From assembly GCA_938012815.1 (NCBI GenBank), contig CALLVV010000089.1:1-39625 (forward strand): a stretch of DNA of 39,625 bases, in the 5' to 3' direction. Position 1 is the stretch's first letter; every line of letters begins with the position of its first letter. The notes beneath the pieces are model-generated. The model was given only the letters and a program-made list of their open reading frames with translations. It was not told the DNA's origin and ran no database searches. This document shows, one piece after another, positions 8,137-16,697 of the stretch. Made by a program: the position numbers and the translations under genes. This stretch comes from an uncultured Propionibacteriaceae bacterium. GTDB taxonomy: Bacteria; Actinomycetota; Actinomycetes; Propionibacteriales; Propionibacteriaceae.

Positions 8137-8829
8137 ATGCAGCAGACCCGAGCCGACCTCGACAAGAAACGCGCCGAGGTCTCGGCCATGTTCGACGGCG
8201 TCGCCGCGCGCTACGACCTGTTGAACTCGTTGCTGTCACTGGGCAGGGACCGCAGCTGGCGCAGGGAGACCGTGGCCGCCGTCGCCGCCCGCCCGGGGGA
8301 ACGCATCCTGGACCTGGCAGCCGGAACCGGCACCTCGTCGCTGCCCTTCCTTGATGCGGGAGCACACGTCTTCCCCACCGACCTGTCGATGGGCATGCTG
8401 AGGGTCGGCAAGCAGCAGCAACCGAGGTTGTCCTTCGTGCGCGGCGATGCACTGGCCCTGCCCTACGCCGATTCAGTCTTCGACGCGGTGACCATCAGCT
8501 ACGGCCTGCGCAACGTGGAGGACACCGCCGCCGCACTACAGGAGCTGCTGAGGGTGACCCGCCCGGGCGGGCGCCTGGTGATCGCGGAGTTCTCCACCCC
8601 GGTGAACCGGGCACTACGGTTCGCCTACGCCCACGGCGCGCTGCGGGCGCTGCCCGTGGCCGCAAGGGTTTCGAGCAACCCAGTCGCCTACGGATACCTG
8701 GCCGAGTCGATCCTCGCCTGGCCCGCGCAGGAGAAACTGGCGGACCTGATCGCGGACTGCGGCTGGCGGGGCGTCGAGTGGAAGAACCTGACGGGCGGCA
8801 TAGTGGCTCTGCACCGGGCTTGGAAATGA
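8137..8829 (+). CDS. menG: Demethylmenaquinone methyltransferase
   Basis: MenG (UbiE family) performs the last step of menaquinone synthesis, C-methylation of demethylmenaquinone with S-adenosylmethionine. The 230-residue product has the family opening VSAMFDGVAARYDLLNSLLSLGRDRSWR, the SAM-binding motif LDLAAGTGT (about residues 51-59), ISYGLRNVED and the C-terminal YLAESILAWP. I start at ATG 8137, with AAGG eight bases upstream, not at the GTG two codons earlier. Its last codons overlap the start of the nuclease gene (ATGA). It is separate from the menEACD operon and from menF, so the pathway is split into at least three units here. Confidence 0.95.
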   Translation: MQQTRADLDKKRAEVSAMFDGVAARYDLLNSLLSLGRDRSWRRETVAAVAARPGERILDLAAGTGTSSLPFLDAGAHVFPTDLSMGMLRVGKQQQPRLSFVRGDALALPYADSVFDAVTISYGLRNVEDTAAALQELLRVTRPGGRLVIAEFSTPVNRALRFAYAHGALRALPVAARVSSNPVAYGYLAESILAWPAQEKLADLIADCGWRGVEWKNLTGGIVALHRAWK

Positions 8830-10514
8830 CTTTTCTACTGGACCCCTATGCGGCACGAAGCTGCCCCGTCAAAACCTTCAACGCCTTCGATCCCGGCACC
8901 CCGAAACCCGAGAAACCCCTGGACGAATCGCTGCTGGAGGCGTTCTCGGGCGGTTCGGAGTTCCGCGACTCCATGCTGGAGACCCTGTGCAGGGGCGACG
9001 GGGTAATCGATCTGCGCGACGAGGGTCACACCCCCGCCGAGACCTTGGCTGCGATGGACGCCGGGGCACCCGTGATCGTCAGCGGCCGGTTGCCGGCAGA
9101 CGTGCCGGGACACCGCAGCGGGTTTCCCGACGCCCTGGTGCGCGGCGACGACCGGGCGGGCGGGCGTCCCGGCTACTGGCCGTTGCGTGTCAAGCCCTAC
9201 CGGTTGCTGGAGAAGCAGCGGAACACCAAGGAGCTGCGCGCCTCCACCCTCGGCTCCCCCACGGCTCTGGAACCGCTCCCGGGGTTCCGATTCCGCTCCT
9301 ACCGGCAGGGGGTGCTGCTGGAGCTCGCCCATCACTGGCGGTTGCTCCAGGCGTGTGGCCGTTCGGCCGCCACCCCCGTCGCCGGGGTGATCGGTTTCGA
9401 CGACCACCACAAGGGGATGATCGTCTGGGTTCCTCTGGAGCTACGGTTCCTGCGCACCTTCTCCCGCACCTCCTCCAGCGGGCACCGGCTCCGTTCGGCG
9501 CTGGAACGCTACGACCACGAGCACGGGTTCAGGGTGCACGTCGCACAGGAGGTGATAAGCCGCTCACCCGACGATCCCCGCCCCCCGGTGGTGCGGCCCA
9601 TCCGGGTGCCTGAGTGCGAGTGGTGCGCCTGGTGGGAAACCTGCCGCCCCCGCATGGACGACGACGACATCTCCCTGCGCATCTCCAAGACCCCCCTCGA
9701 CGTCCGTGAACTCCAGACCCTCATGGGACTCGGCATCACGACGGTCTCGCAGCTGGCCGACGCCGACGTCGAGGCCCTGCTGCCCGACTACCTGCCGCTC
9801 ACCGCCCACCGCGACCGCTCCGAGGCCCGGCTGCGCACTGCCGCCCGCCGCGCCCGGATGCTGAAGCGGGGCGTCGCCCTGGAGAAGGTGTCGGTGGAGC
9901 CCATCGGCGCACCCCGGGCACCGGTGGAGGTCGATCTGGACATCGAGACCGACGACAGCGATCGCACCTACCTGTGGGGTGTTCTGCTGACCGACCGCGC
10001 CACGGGAAAACAGAAATACCAGCACTTCAGTGCCTTCAGCCACCTCTCCCCCAGCGGGGAACTGGATCTCGCTGCCGACCTCGCCCGCTGGCTGGTGCGG
10101 TTGGCGAAGAAATATCCCGGTCTGCTCGTCTACCACTACTCCGACTACGAGGTGGTGCATCTGCGCCGCATGGCCCAGCGCAGCGGGCATCCCGATCTGC
10201 TGGCCGCCTGCGACCTAATCAAAGAGCACTTCGTGGACCTGTTCCAGCTGGTCCGCGACAATTTCGTCGCCGTGGACGGCCTGGGATTGAAGGTGGTCGC
10301 CACCAAGGGGGCGGGGTTTTCGTGGCGCGACGAGGAACCGGGAGGGTTGAACTCGCAAACCTGGTTCGCCACTGCCGTCGACGGCCGCAACGCCGCGGAG
10401 CGGAAGGCTGCCCGCAGGCGCGTGCTGGAGTACAACGAGGACGACGTCCGGGCCACATGGCACGTCAGGGAGTGGATGGAACGGCTCGACGCGGAAGCCC
10501 GCGAGGAGCCATGA
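8826..10514 (+). CDS. Cas4/AddB-like Fe-S RecB-family nuclease
   Basis: This 562-residue protein resembles the TM0106-type RecB-like putative nucleases. Cys13 near the N-terminus plus Cys264, Cys267 and Cys273 (ECEWCAWWETC) match the split four-cysteine 4Fe-4S arrangement of Cas4 and AddB nucleases. A helix-hairpin-helix-like stretch follows (LMGLGITTVSQLADADVEALL region, about residues 300-320). The C-terminal third is an RNase-H-like exonuclease domain with DIET at 372-375 and a final YNEDDVRATWHVREW. Larger homologues carry a helicase domain that is missing here. The start overlaps the menG stop (ATGA), so the genes are translationally coupled. A DNA-repair role is inferred; no helicase or CRISPR genes are nearby. 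Confidence 0.82.
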   Translation: MTFLLDPYAARSCPVKTFNAFDPGTPKPEKPLDESLLEAFSGGSEFRDSMLETLCRGDGVIDLRDEGHTPAETLAAMDAGAPVIVSGRLPADVPGHRSGFPDALVRGDDRAGGRPGYWPLRVKPYRLLEKQRNTKELRASTLGSPTALEPLPGFRFRSYRQGVLLELAHHWRLLQACGRSAATPVAGVIGFDDHHKGMIVWVPLELRFLRTFSRTSSSGHRLRSALERYDHEHGFRVHVAQEVISRSPDDPRPPVVRPIRVPECEWCAWWETCRPRMDDDDISLRISKTPLDVRELQTLMGLGITTVSQLADADVEALLPDYLPLTAHRDRSEARLRTAARRARMLKRGVALEKVSVEPIGAPRAPVEVDLDIETDDSDRTYLWGVLLTDRATGKQKYQHFSAFSHLSPSGELDLAADLARWLVRLAKKYPGLLVYHYSDYEVVHLRRMAQRSGHPDLLAACDLIKEHFVDLFQLVRDNFVAVDGLGLKVVATKGAGFSWRDEEPGGLNSQTWFATAVDGRNAAERKAARRRVLEYNEDDVRATWHVREWMERLDAEAREEP

Positions 10515-10732
10515 CGGTCGACATTGATGCCACGCTCCGAAAGCGGCCGCACACCACATGAACAGCCCACATCGAAACCGCTCACCCTTGAACAGCGATA
10601 GAATTTCTTCTCGACGCTAACTACATTTCCCAGATCCTTCTTCCGGGATCACGGATTGCTTGAAGTTTCAGAAAGATCCTTGGGAAGCGGAAGGCCAACA
10701 GGATGTCTCGTTACCATTGGAGGTATTGAGCA

Positions 10733-11311
10733 ATGAAGCAGCACAGCGGGCTGGCCAGCACAATCGCAATTATTGCTGCTGCAACGATGATGTCATCGTG
10801 CAGTGGAGAACCGGCACCAAACAGCACGGAGAGCCCGTCCCCACCAATTTCAACCTCAGCTGCGCCGAGCCCCTCGGAAACCCTCACCGCTGAACAACTG
10901 GAGGCAGCCACCACACTAATCAATTATCACCGCATCCGGGATGAGGTGTACAGCAGCTTGGATGCCGACCCACAGCCCCTGAAGGACATCACCACAGGAG
11001 ACATGCAAACCCTGCAGTTGGATATTCTTGCGAGCAATCGAGAAATCGGGGTTGTCTGGAAGGGATCCACCGCCGTTCACCTGCTGGAGTCCTCAGCTCC
11101 GCAGGATATTGACGGTGTACGGACTGTAAATGTCCAGATATGCGTCGACAACAGCAACCTTGACGTAATCGACCCGAATACCGGAGAGAGTCAAGTCATC
11201 GCAAGGCGGGCACAGTATAAAAAAGAGAACATCAACGTGGTCAGGACCGAGGACGGCTGGAAAGTCGGGGACGGCACCGGCGAAGAAATGGTTTCGGGAT
11301 GTCCGAGTTGA
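10733..11311 (+). CDS. Putative lipoprotein of unknown function
   Basis: This 192-residue secreted protein has a short N-terminal hydrophobic signal ending in TMMSSC (Cys23), a weak but plausible lipobox. A Ser/Pro/Thr-rich linker leads to a domain of about 130 residues with no family I recognise. A -3 Met and two Ser before the Cys are unusual for signal peptidase II. The ATG at 10733 has GGAGG ten bases upstream. The gene and its 217-base upstream region are visibly richer in A+T than their neighbours, hinting at horizontal acquisition. It stands alone, with a terminator 37 bases after its stop. A repeated AGATCCTT occurs twice in the upstream gap, of unknown meaning. Confidence 0.7.
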   Translation: MKQHSGLASTIAIIAAATMMSSCSGEPAPNSTESPSPPISTSAAPSPSETLTAEQLEAATTLINYHRIRDEVYSSLDADPQPLKDITTGDMQTLQLDILASNREIGVVWKGSTAVHLLESSAPQDIDGVRTVNVQICVDNSNLDVIDPNTGESQVIARRAQYKKENINVVRTEDGWKVGDGTGEEMVSGCPS

Positions 11312-11347
11312 ACTTCTTCACCACCCGCATTCCACGTGGTTGTGCAG

Positions 11348-11374
11348 CGCTCAAGGTGTTTAAGCGGGTTTTTT
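11348..11374 (+). terminator. Rho-independent terminator after lipoprotein gene
   Basis: An imperfect hairpin (11348-11366, outer stem CGCT/AGCG, one internal mismatch) is followed by GG and six T residues (11369-11374). It sits 37 bases after the lipoprotein stop on the same strand. Confidence 0.7.
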
Positions 11375-11510
11375 GATGGCCAAGTCAGGGTTGAGTACTG
11401 CACAGCCAAGGAACAGGTCGCATGACAGACCCCACGACCGACGAACAGTGACAGGCCACACACAAAGGCCCTCAACGCGGCAATGGACTCGGGAGGCCAC
11501 CGCCGGGTGA

Positions 11511-12890
11511 TCACAGGTCGTTCAGGATGGCCTGGACCGTGGCCTTGGCGTCGCCGAAACACATCACCGAGTTCTCGTTGAAGAACAGCGGATTCTGCAC
11601 GCCCGCGTACCCGGCGTTCATGGAGCGTTTGAAGACCACCACCTGACCGGCCTCCCACACCTTGAGCACGGGCATGCCGGAGATCGGGGAGCCGGGTTCG
11701 TTCGCGGCGGGGTTGACCGTGTCGTTGGCCCCGATCACCAGCACCACGTCGGTGTCGGCGAAGTCGTCGTTGATCTCATCCATCTCCAGGACGATGTCGT
11801 AGGGCACCTTCGCCTCTGCCAGCAACACGTTCATGTGCCCGGGCAGCCTGCCCGCCACGGGGTGAATGGCGAACCTCACGTTGATGCCGCGTTCCCGCAG
11901 CCGCGCGGTCAGTTCCGCGACGGGGTACTGGGCCTGGGCCACCGCCATCCCGTATCCGGGCGCGATCACGACAGAACGGGCCCCGGTCAGCATCTTCGCC
12001 ACCTCCGAGGTGGTCACCTCCCGGTGCTCACCCATCTCGCCGCTGTCCGTGACGGGGGCGTCACCGAAACCGCCGAGGATCACGGAGACGAAGGAACGGT
12101 TCATGGCCCGGCACATGATGTAGGACAGGATCGCGCCGGAGGCTCCGACCAGGGCGCCCGTGATGATGAGGATGGTCTGGTCCAGCATGAATCCACTGAA
12201 GGCCGCCGCCCAGCCGGAGTAGGAGTTCAGCATCGAGATCACCACCGGCATGTCGGCGCCGCCGATGGCTGCCACCAGGTGGTAGCCCAGCGCCAGCGAG
12301 ATCAGGGTCACCAGCAGCAGCGGGATCAGCGACAGCGTCGCGACGTACCAGTAGCCGAACCCGACGACTGCGACCAGCGCCGCCAGGTTGAGCCAGTTCC
12401 TGCCGGGCAGCATCAGCGGTTTCGATGCGATGCGACCGTTGAGCTTGCCCCAGGCCACCAGCGAACCGGTGAGGGTGACCGCACCGATGAAGATCCCGAG
12501 CACCACCTCGACGGCGTGCAGCACGTCAGTGTGGGTGGCCGTCAGGTGCACGTTGAAACCCACAAGCACCGCGGCGGCCCCAACGAAACTGTGGAGCAGG
12601 GCGATGAGCTCCGGCATACCGGTCATCTCCACCCTGCGGGCCTTCCAGGTGCCGATGACCGCACCGATGGCGATCGCCCCGTACAACAGGGCGGCGGAGG
12701 TCCAGTCGAAGCCCATCCCGTCAGCGGGCTGGGCGATGGCGTAGTTGGTGGCCACCAGAGCGAGGACCATGCCGAGGATGCCGAACGCGTTGCCCTTCTT
12801 CGCGGTCTCGTGTTTGCTGAGACCGGCCAGGGCGAGGATGAACATCAGGCCTGCGGCGATGTAGGTGGCGTTGACGAGGTTGGTCAGCAC
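11511..12890 (-). CDS. pntB: NAD(P) transhydrogenase subunit beta
   Basis: PntB is the membrane and NADP(H)-binding subunit of the proton-translocating transhydrogenase, which uses the proton gradient to reduce NADP+ with NADH. The 459-residue product has about nine membrane helices, then the NADP(H) domain with VIAPGYGMAVAQAQ, FAIHPVAGRLPGHMNVLLAEA and VLVIGANDTVNPAA. Length is normal. It begins three bases after the pntA stop, so the genes are a coupled operon. It probably supplies NADPH, perhaps also for the nearby isoprenoid and quinone reactions, but that link is inference from position only. Confidence 0.96.
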   Translation of the reverse strand: MLTNLVNATYIAAGLMFILALAGLSKHETAKKGNAFGILGMVLALVATNYAIAQPADGMGFDWTSAALLYGAIAIGAVIGTWKARRVEMTGMPELIALLHSFVGAAAVLVGFNVHLTATHTDVLHAVEVVLGIFIGAVTLTGSLVAWGKLNGRIASKPLMLPGRNWLNLAALVAVVGFGYWYVATLSLIPLLLVTLISLALGYHLVAAIGGADMPVVISMLNSYSGWAAAFSGFMLDQTILIITGALVGASGAILSYIMCRAMNRSFVSVILGGFGDAPVTDSGEMGEHREVTTSEVAKMLTGARSVVIAPGYGMAVAQAQYPVAELTARLRERGINVRFAIHPVAGRLPGHMNVLLAEAKVPYDIVLEMDEINDDFADTDVVLVIGANDTVNPAANEPGSPISGMPVLKVWEAGQVVVFKRSMNAGYAGVQNPLFFNENSVMCFGDAKATVQAILNDL

Positions 12891-12893
12891 GGC

Positions 12894-14423
12894 TCAGCCC
12901 TTCCGGAACATGTTCAGCATGCGGTGGGTCACCGTGAACCCGCCGAAGACGTTGATGGATGCGACCAGCACCGCCACGAAGGCGATGATCTTCACGACCC
13001 AGTTGTCGCTGGGCAGCTGCGTCATGGCACCGACCACGATGATGCCGCTGACGGCGTTGGTGACGCTCATCAACGGGGTGTGGAGGGCGTGGGTGACGTT
13101 CCAGACCACGTAGTAGCCGACGACGATGGCCAGCACGAAAACGGCCATCAGGCCCACCAGTGGTGACGGTGCGAGGGTCAGCAGCGCGATCAGCGCCACC
13201 GACCCGGCCCCGACCCAGGCCACCTGGTGCCACCAGGGGCGCGGGGGTTTCGCGGGCGTGGCGGGCGTCGATGGTCTTTCCGCGGCTGCCGGGGCGGGTG
13301 CCGCCGCGGAGACCTTGATCTCCGGGGGCGGGAAGGTCACCTCCCCGTCGCGGACGATGGTCATGGTGCGCACCACCTCGTCGTCGAAGTCGATGACGAG
13401 GTTCCCGTCCTTGCCGGGGGTCATGAGCTTGAGGGCGTTGACGAGGTTGGTGCCGTAGAGCTGCGACGACTGCCCGGGCAGCCGGGAGGACAGGTCGGTG
13501 TAGCCGATGATGGTCACTCCGTTGTCGGTGACGTACCTCTCACCGGGCCGGGTGAGTTCGCAGTTGCCGCCGCCAACGGCTGCCAGGTCGACGATCACCG
13601 AACCCGGTTTCATGGATCCCACCATCTCGGCGGTGATCAGCCTGGGTGATGGTTTCCCTGGAATGGCAGCGGTGGTGATGATGATGTCCACCTCGCGCGC
13701 CTGGGTGGCGTACAGTTCCGCGGCACGTGCCGCGTAGTCGGCGCCCACCTCCTTGGCGTAGCCGTCGGAGCTGATCCCCTGGTCGGCCTGATCGACGTGG
13801 AGGAAGGTGGCCCCCATGGAGGTGACCTGCTCCGCGGTCTCGGGCCGCACGTCGGTCGCCCGCACGACGGCACCCAGCGAGCTGGCGGCGCCGATGGCTG
13901 CGAGCCCAGCCACGCCGGTACCGATCACGAACACGGTGGCGGGGGGTACCTTGCCGGCCGCGGTCACCTGGCCGGTGAAGAACCGCCCGAAGGCGTGGGC
14001 GGCCTCGACGACGGCACGGTAACCGGAGATGTTGGCCAGGGAGCTGAGGGCGTCGAGAGCCTGGGCGCGGGAAGTGCGCGGCACCATGTCCATACTGAGC
14101 GCGTTGATGCCCTGGGCAGCGATCCTCCTGGTCAGGCTCGGATCCTGCCTGGGGGCCAGGAAGGAGATCAGCGTGGCGCGCGGATGCATGTCCAGCAGCT
14201 GCGCGTCCGAGGGCGCCCCGACCGCAAGCACGATGTCACGGTCCCAGGCGTTGTCGACGATCACCCCACCGACCTCACGGTAGGCGTCGTCACTGAATGA
14301 GGCCCCGAGGCCGGCTCCAGACTCCACGAAAACGTGGTAGCCGAGTTTCCGCAACTGGGCAACGGTTTTGGGGGTTGCCGCGACACGTGTGTCGCCGATC
14401 TCCCGTGGTACACCAACGTCCAT
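12894..14423 (-). CDS. pntA: NAD(P) transhydrogenase subunit alpha (fused)
   Basis: This 509-residue alpha subunit binds NAD(H). It opens with the transhydrogenase/alanine-dehydrogenase signature VPREIGDTRVAATP and has VFVIGTGVAGLAAI (about residues 167-180) with acidic VRATDVRPE. A Pro/Ala-rich linker (about residues 370-400) leads to four C-terminal membrane helices. Domains encoded separately as pntAA and pntAB in some bacteria are therefore fused, as in E. coli. It starts at ATG 14423. The 217 bases between it and the unknown gene at 14641 contain GC-rich hairpins but no RNA element that I recognise. pntB follows after three bases. Confidence 0.96.
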   Translation of the reverse strand: MDVGVPREIGDTRVAATPKTVAQLRKLGYHVFVESGAGLGASFSDDAYREVGGVIVDNAWDRDIVLAVGAPSDAQLLDMHPRATLISFLAPRQDPSLTRRIAAQGINALSMDMVPRTSRAQALDALSSLANISGYRAVVEAAHAFGRFFTGQVTAAGKVPPATVFVIGTGVAGLAAIGAASSLGAVVRATDVRPETAEQVTSMGATFLHVDQADQGISSDGYAKEVGADYAARAAELYATQAREVDIIITTAAIPGKPSPRLITAEMVGSMKPGSVIVDLAAVGGGNCELTRPGERYVTDNGVTIIGYTDLSSRLPGQSSQLYGTNLVNALKLMTPGKDGNLVIDFDDEVVRTMTIVRDGEVTFPPPEIKVSAAAPAPAAAERPSTPATPAKPPRPWWHQVAWVGAGSVALIALLTLAPSPLVGLMAVFVLAIVVGYYVVWNVTHALHTPLMSVTNAVSGIIVVGAMTQLPSDNWVVKIIAFVAVLVASINVFGGFTVTHRMLNMFRKG

Positions 14424-14640
14424 GGGATCACGCTACCGTCCCGCGGTCTTTTCGCGCACCCGGGGTTTGGATGGCACCATGTCCGGAAATGGAACAGGGC
14501 GGCCGGCGAAACCGCCGACCGCCCCAACGTCTGGACCGGATCGGGAACGCCTCTCGGCGAAAGGCCGCTCGCGGCGGCTAAAGGTGGAGCCCGGGGTTAC
14601 CGCGATCCGGTGAAACCCATACTAGCGTGAACTTCGTGAA

Positions 14641-15096
14641 TCACCAGAGCGTTCCGGCGTACCAGGATCTGGCGCACCCCTCCAGCTCCGCCGCCAGCTG
14701 ATCCCAGCGGGGCCCGAGGCGTCTGCCGATGATCGCTGCCCGGGTGCACAAGTCACCGAAGTCGCCCTCATATTCCCCGGCAAGGACGCTGCGGACCTCC
14801 TCGGCGACGGGCCCTTCGGGGAGCTTTCGCTCGATTTGCCGCAGCCGCCACAGCGACCCGGGCAGCGACACAGCCGCCGTCCGGGACCAGAGTTCCAGCA
14901 GGTCCTCAATACCCTCGGCCGCTATGTAATCAACCAGCCGGGCACGCACCGCGGGAACCGCCTTGTCGCCCACCAGGTGGACGAGCACAGCGGCGGTGTC
15001 ATGGGCCGTATTGCTCTCGTCCGCCGGATCCCCGGAACCATCAAACTCTTCAAGGACGTCACTTGGTCTTCTCACCGGCTTATGGAACTGACGCAC
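14641..15096 (-). CDS. Hypothetical protein at the end of the men operon
   Basis: I do not recognise this 151-residue soluble protein. It is acidic and helix-rich, with DTAAVLVHLVGDKAVPAVRARLVDYI regions and many Leu and Arg; no catalytic motif or membrane segment is visible. I start at GTG 15096, which has GGGAGGGA seven bases upstream; an ATG ten codons earlier lies within a palindrome (GAATGA-GTAT-TCATTC, 15113-15128) and lacks a ribosome binding site. It follows menD by 47 bases on the same strand and is probably the last gene of menE-A-C-D. The position might hint at a role in quinone metabolism, but nothing in the protein supports it directly. Confidence 0.6.
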   Translation of the reverse strand: MRQFHKPVRRPSDVLEEFDGSGDPADESNTAHDTAAVLVHLVGDKAVPAVRARLVDYIAAEGIEDLLELWSRTAAVSLPGSLWRLRQIERKLPEGPVAEEVRSVLAGEYEGDFGDLCTRAAIIGRRLGPRWDQLAAELEGCARSWYAGTLW

Positions 15097-15143
15097 GTCG
15101 TCTTCCCTCCCTGAATGAGTATTCATTCGCCACTCCTTGAAGG

Positions 15144-16697
15144 CTAGTCCTGACCCAGGACAATATGCAGTAACTCACGGTCAGAGCTCGGCTCGGTAAG
15201 CACCTGACGCAGCGATTGTATGCAGGTAACTTCTGACGTCCGCCACCCCATCGAACGGACCACCGGACCCAGCTCCACCCCTTGTGGAGCTCGAAACACC
15301 CGGTCGAAGGCAGCGGCGAAAGCCGGCTGTCCCTGCTCCAAGGATGTAAAGATCGTCCCTCCATGGTCGTCCAAAAGAATGACACGCAAACGCACCTCGT
15401 GTCCAACCTCTGGCGTGACCAACGCCCCCAGGTCGTGCTGCAGGGTGAGGTCGCCCAGCAGCAGTGTCGTCGGCTCCCCGGTTGCCAAGGCGATCCCGGT
15501 GGCCGTGGCAACCGTGCCATCTATCCCGGCCAGCCCGCGGTTCGCCCAGCAGAGGCCGGGGTTCGGGTTGATCGGCGCGAGGTCCGCATAGCGGATGCTG
15601 GAGCTGGCGCCGAACACCAGGTTCTCGCCGGGTCGCGATGCCGCCACCACCTCCGCGGCCACGACCTCGCCCGTGAGCTCTCGCGATTCCTGCGGGGTCA
15701 CGTTCCCCGGCTGTCGCCAGCGAGCCAGCCAGGCGGGATCCCCGGGTGGCAGCAGGACGCGATCGACCACCTTCGCAGCAGCGTGCCCGGGGTCGGTCCA
15801 GTCGGCGTGCGGGGCGACGACGACAAGCTCGATGTCCCTGCGACCCAGCAGCTCGGTGACGGGCCTGGACAGCGTGGGATGCCCGAAAACCACGACGCGT
15901 TCGATTTCCGGGCCGAGGACGGGCAACAGCTCCCGGTAGCGTGGCACGGCGCTGCCGGTGCGGGCATTGCTGGAGGGTTCGGCGAGCAGCGGGACCCCCG
16001 CAATCTCAGCGGTGGCCCTGGCCTCCGCCCCCACCGCGGGCGGCGCGTCCCCCGCGAGCACCACGGTGCGAGCCGCCCCCGTCGCCTCGTACACCTCGGC
16101 GCCGGCGCTCGGGGCGACGACCGGGCATATTTCCTGGGGTCCGGGCGCCGGGATGGTGGCGTCGACGAGCGGGGGCTCGAACTCCACGTTGACCTGCACA
16201 GGACCGGGCCGCCGGGTCCTCGTCCCCGCGGCCAGGGCACAGGCCCGGGCGATCGTCGCACGCCAGGCGGGTTCATTCCCCGTGCCGGATGCCAGCCGCA
16301 GCACCCCGACCGCCGCAGGACCGAGGATCCCCAGCTGGTCGCAGGCCTGGTTGGCACCCGTGCCGACCAGGTCGGCGGGACGATCGGCCGTGAGCAGCAG
16401 CAACGGGATCCCGGACGCGCGTGCCTCCATGGCAGCGGGCACCAGGTTCCCCACGGCCGTCCCGGAGGTGGTGACCACCGCGACGACCCTGCCCGAAGCC
16501 TTCGCCATCCCGAGGGCGGTGAAGGCCGCGACGCGCTCGTCGATCCTGACGTGCAACCCCAGCAGCCCAGCAGTCTCGGCGGCGTGGAGAGCCAGGGAGA
16601 CCGGGGCGTTGCGGGAACCGGGCGCCAGCAGCACGTCCCGGACCCCGGAGGCCAGCAGGGCCTCCACGATCACCTTGCCCAGCAGCGGGGAGTTCAC
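15144..16697 (-). CDS. menD: SEPHCHC synthase
   Basis: MenD is the thiamine-diphosphate enzyme that joins isochorismate and 2-oxoglutarate to give SEPHCHC. The 517-residue product shows VLLAPGSRNAPVSLAL and the active-site region IDERVAAFTALGMAKASGR, then LLTADRPADLVGTGANQ, and a C-terminal cofactor-binding GIDGTVATATGIAL with GDLTLQHDLGAL. An upstream extension is open, but GTG 16697 overlaps the menC stop (GTGA) and has GGGGGTGA before it, which decides the start. It lies in the order E-A-C-D, all coupled or nearly so. Confidence 0.95.
   Translation of the reverse strand: MNSPLLGKVIVEALLASGVRDVLLAPGSRNAPVSLALHAAETAGLLGLHVRIDERVAAFTALGMAKASGRVVAVVTTSGTAVGNLVPAAMEARASGIPLLLLTADRPADLVGTGANQACDQLGILGPAAVGVLRLASGTGNEPAWRATIARACALAAGTRTRRPGPVQVNVEFEPPLVDATIPAPGPQEICPVVAPSAGAEVYEATGAARTVVLAGDAPPAVGAEARATAEIAGVPLLAEPSSNARTGSAVPRYRELLPVLGPEIERVVVFGHPTLSRPVTELLGRRDIELVVVAPHADWTDPGHAAAKVVDRVLLPPGDPAWLARWRQPGNVTPQESRELTGEVVAAEVVAASRPGENLVFGASSSIRYADLAPINPNPGLCWANRGLAGIDGTVATATGIALATGEPTTLLLGDLTLQHDLGALVTPEVGHEVRLRVILLDDHGGTIFTSLEQGQPAFAAAFDRVFRAPQGVELGPVVRSMGWRTSEVTCIQSLRQVLTEPSSDRELLHIVLGQD

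Noticed and set aside
10511..10561. Tiny frame (MTVDIDATLRKRPHTT) overlapping the nuclease stop with an upstream GAGGAG
   Set aside because: At 16 codons with no recognisable feature, the ATGA overlap and purine stretch can arise by chance inside the preceding gene.
11835..13166. Very long plus-strand frame opposite pntB and pntA
   Set aside because: It is the antisense of well-identified transhydrogenase genes, with a His/Asp/Gly-rich composition typical of shadow frames in high-GC DNA.
14424..14640. Possible riboswitch or other RNA element upstream of pntA
   Set aside because: There are GC-rich hairpins, but no match to a known riboswitch core that I recognise on either strand.
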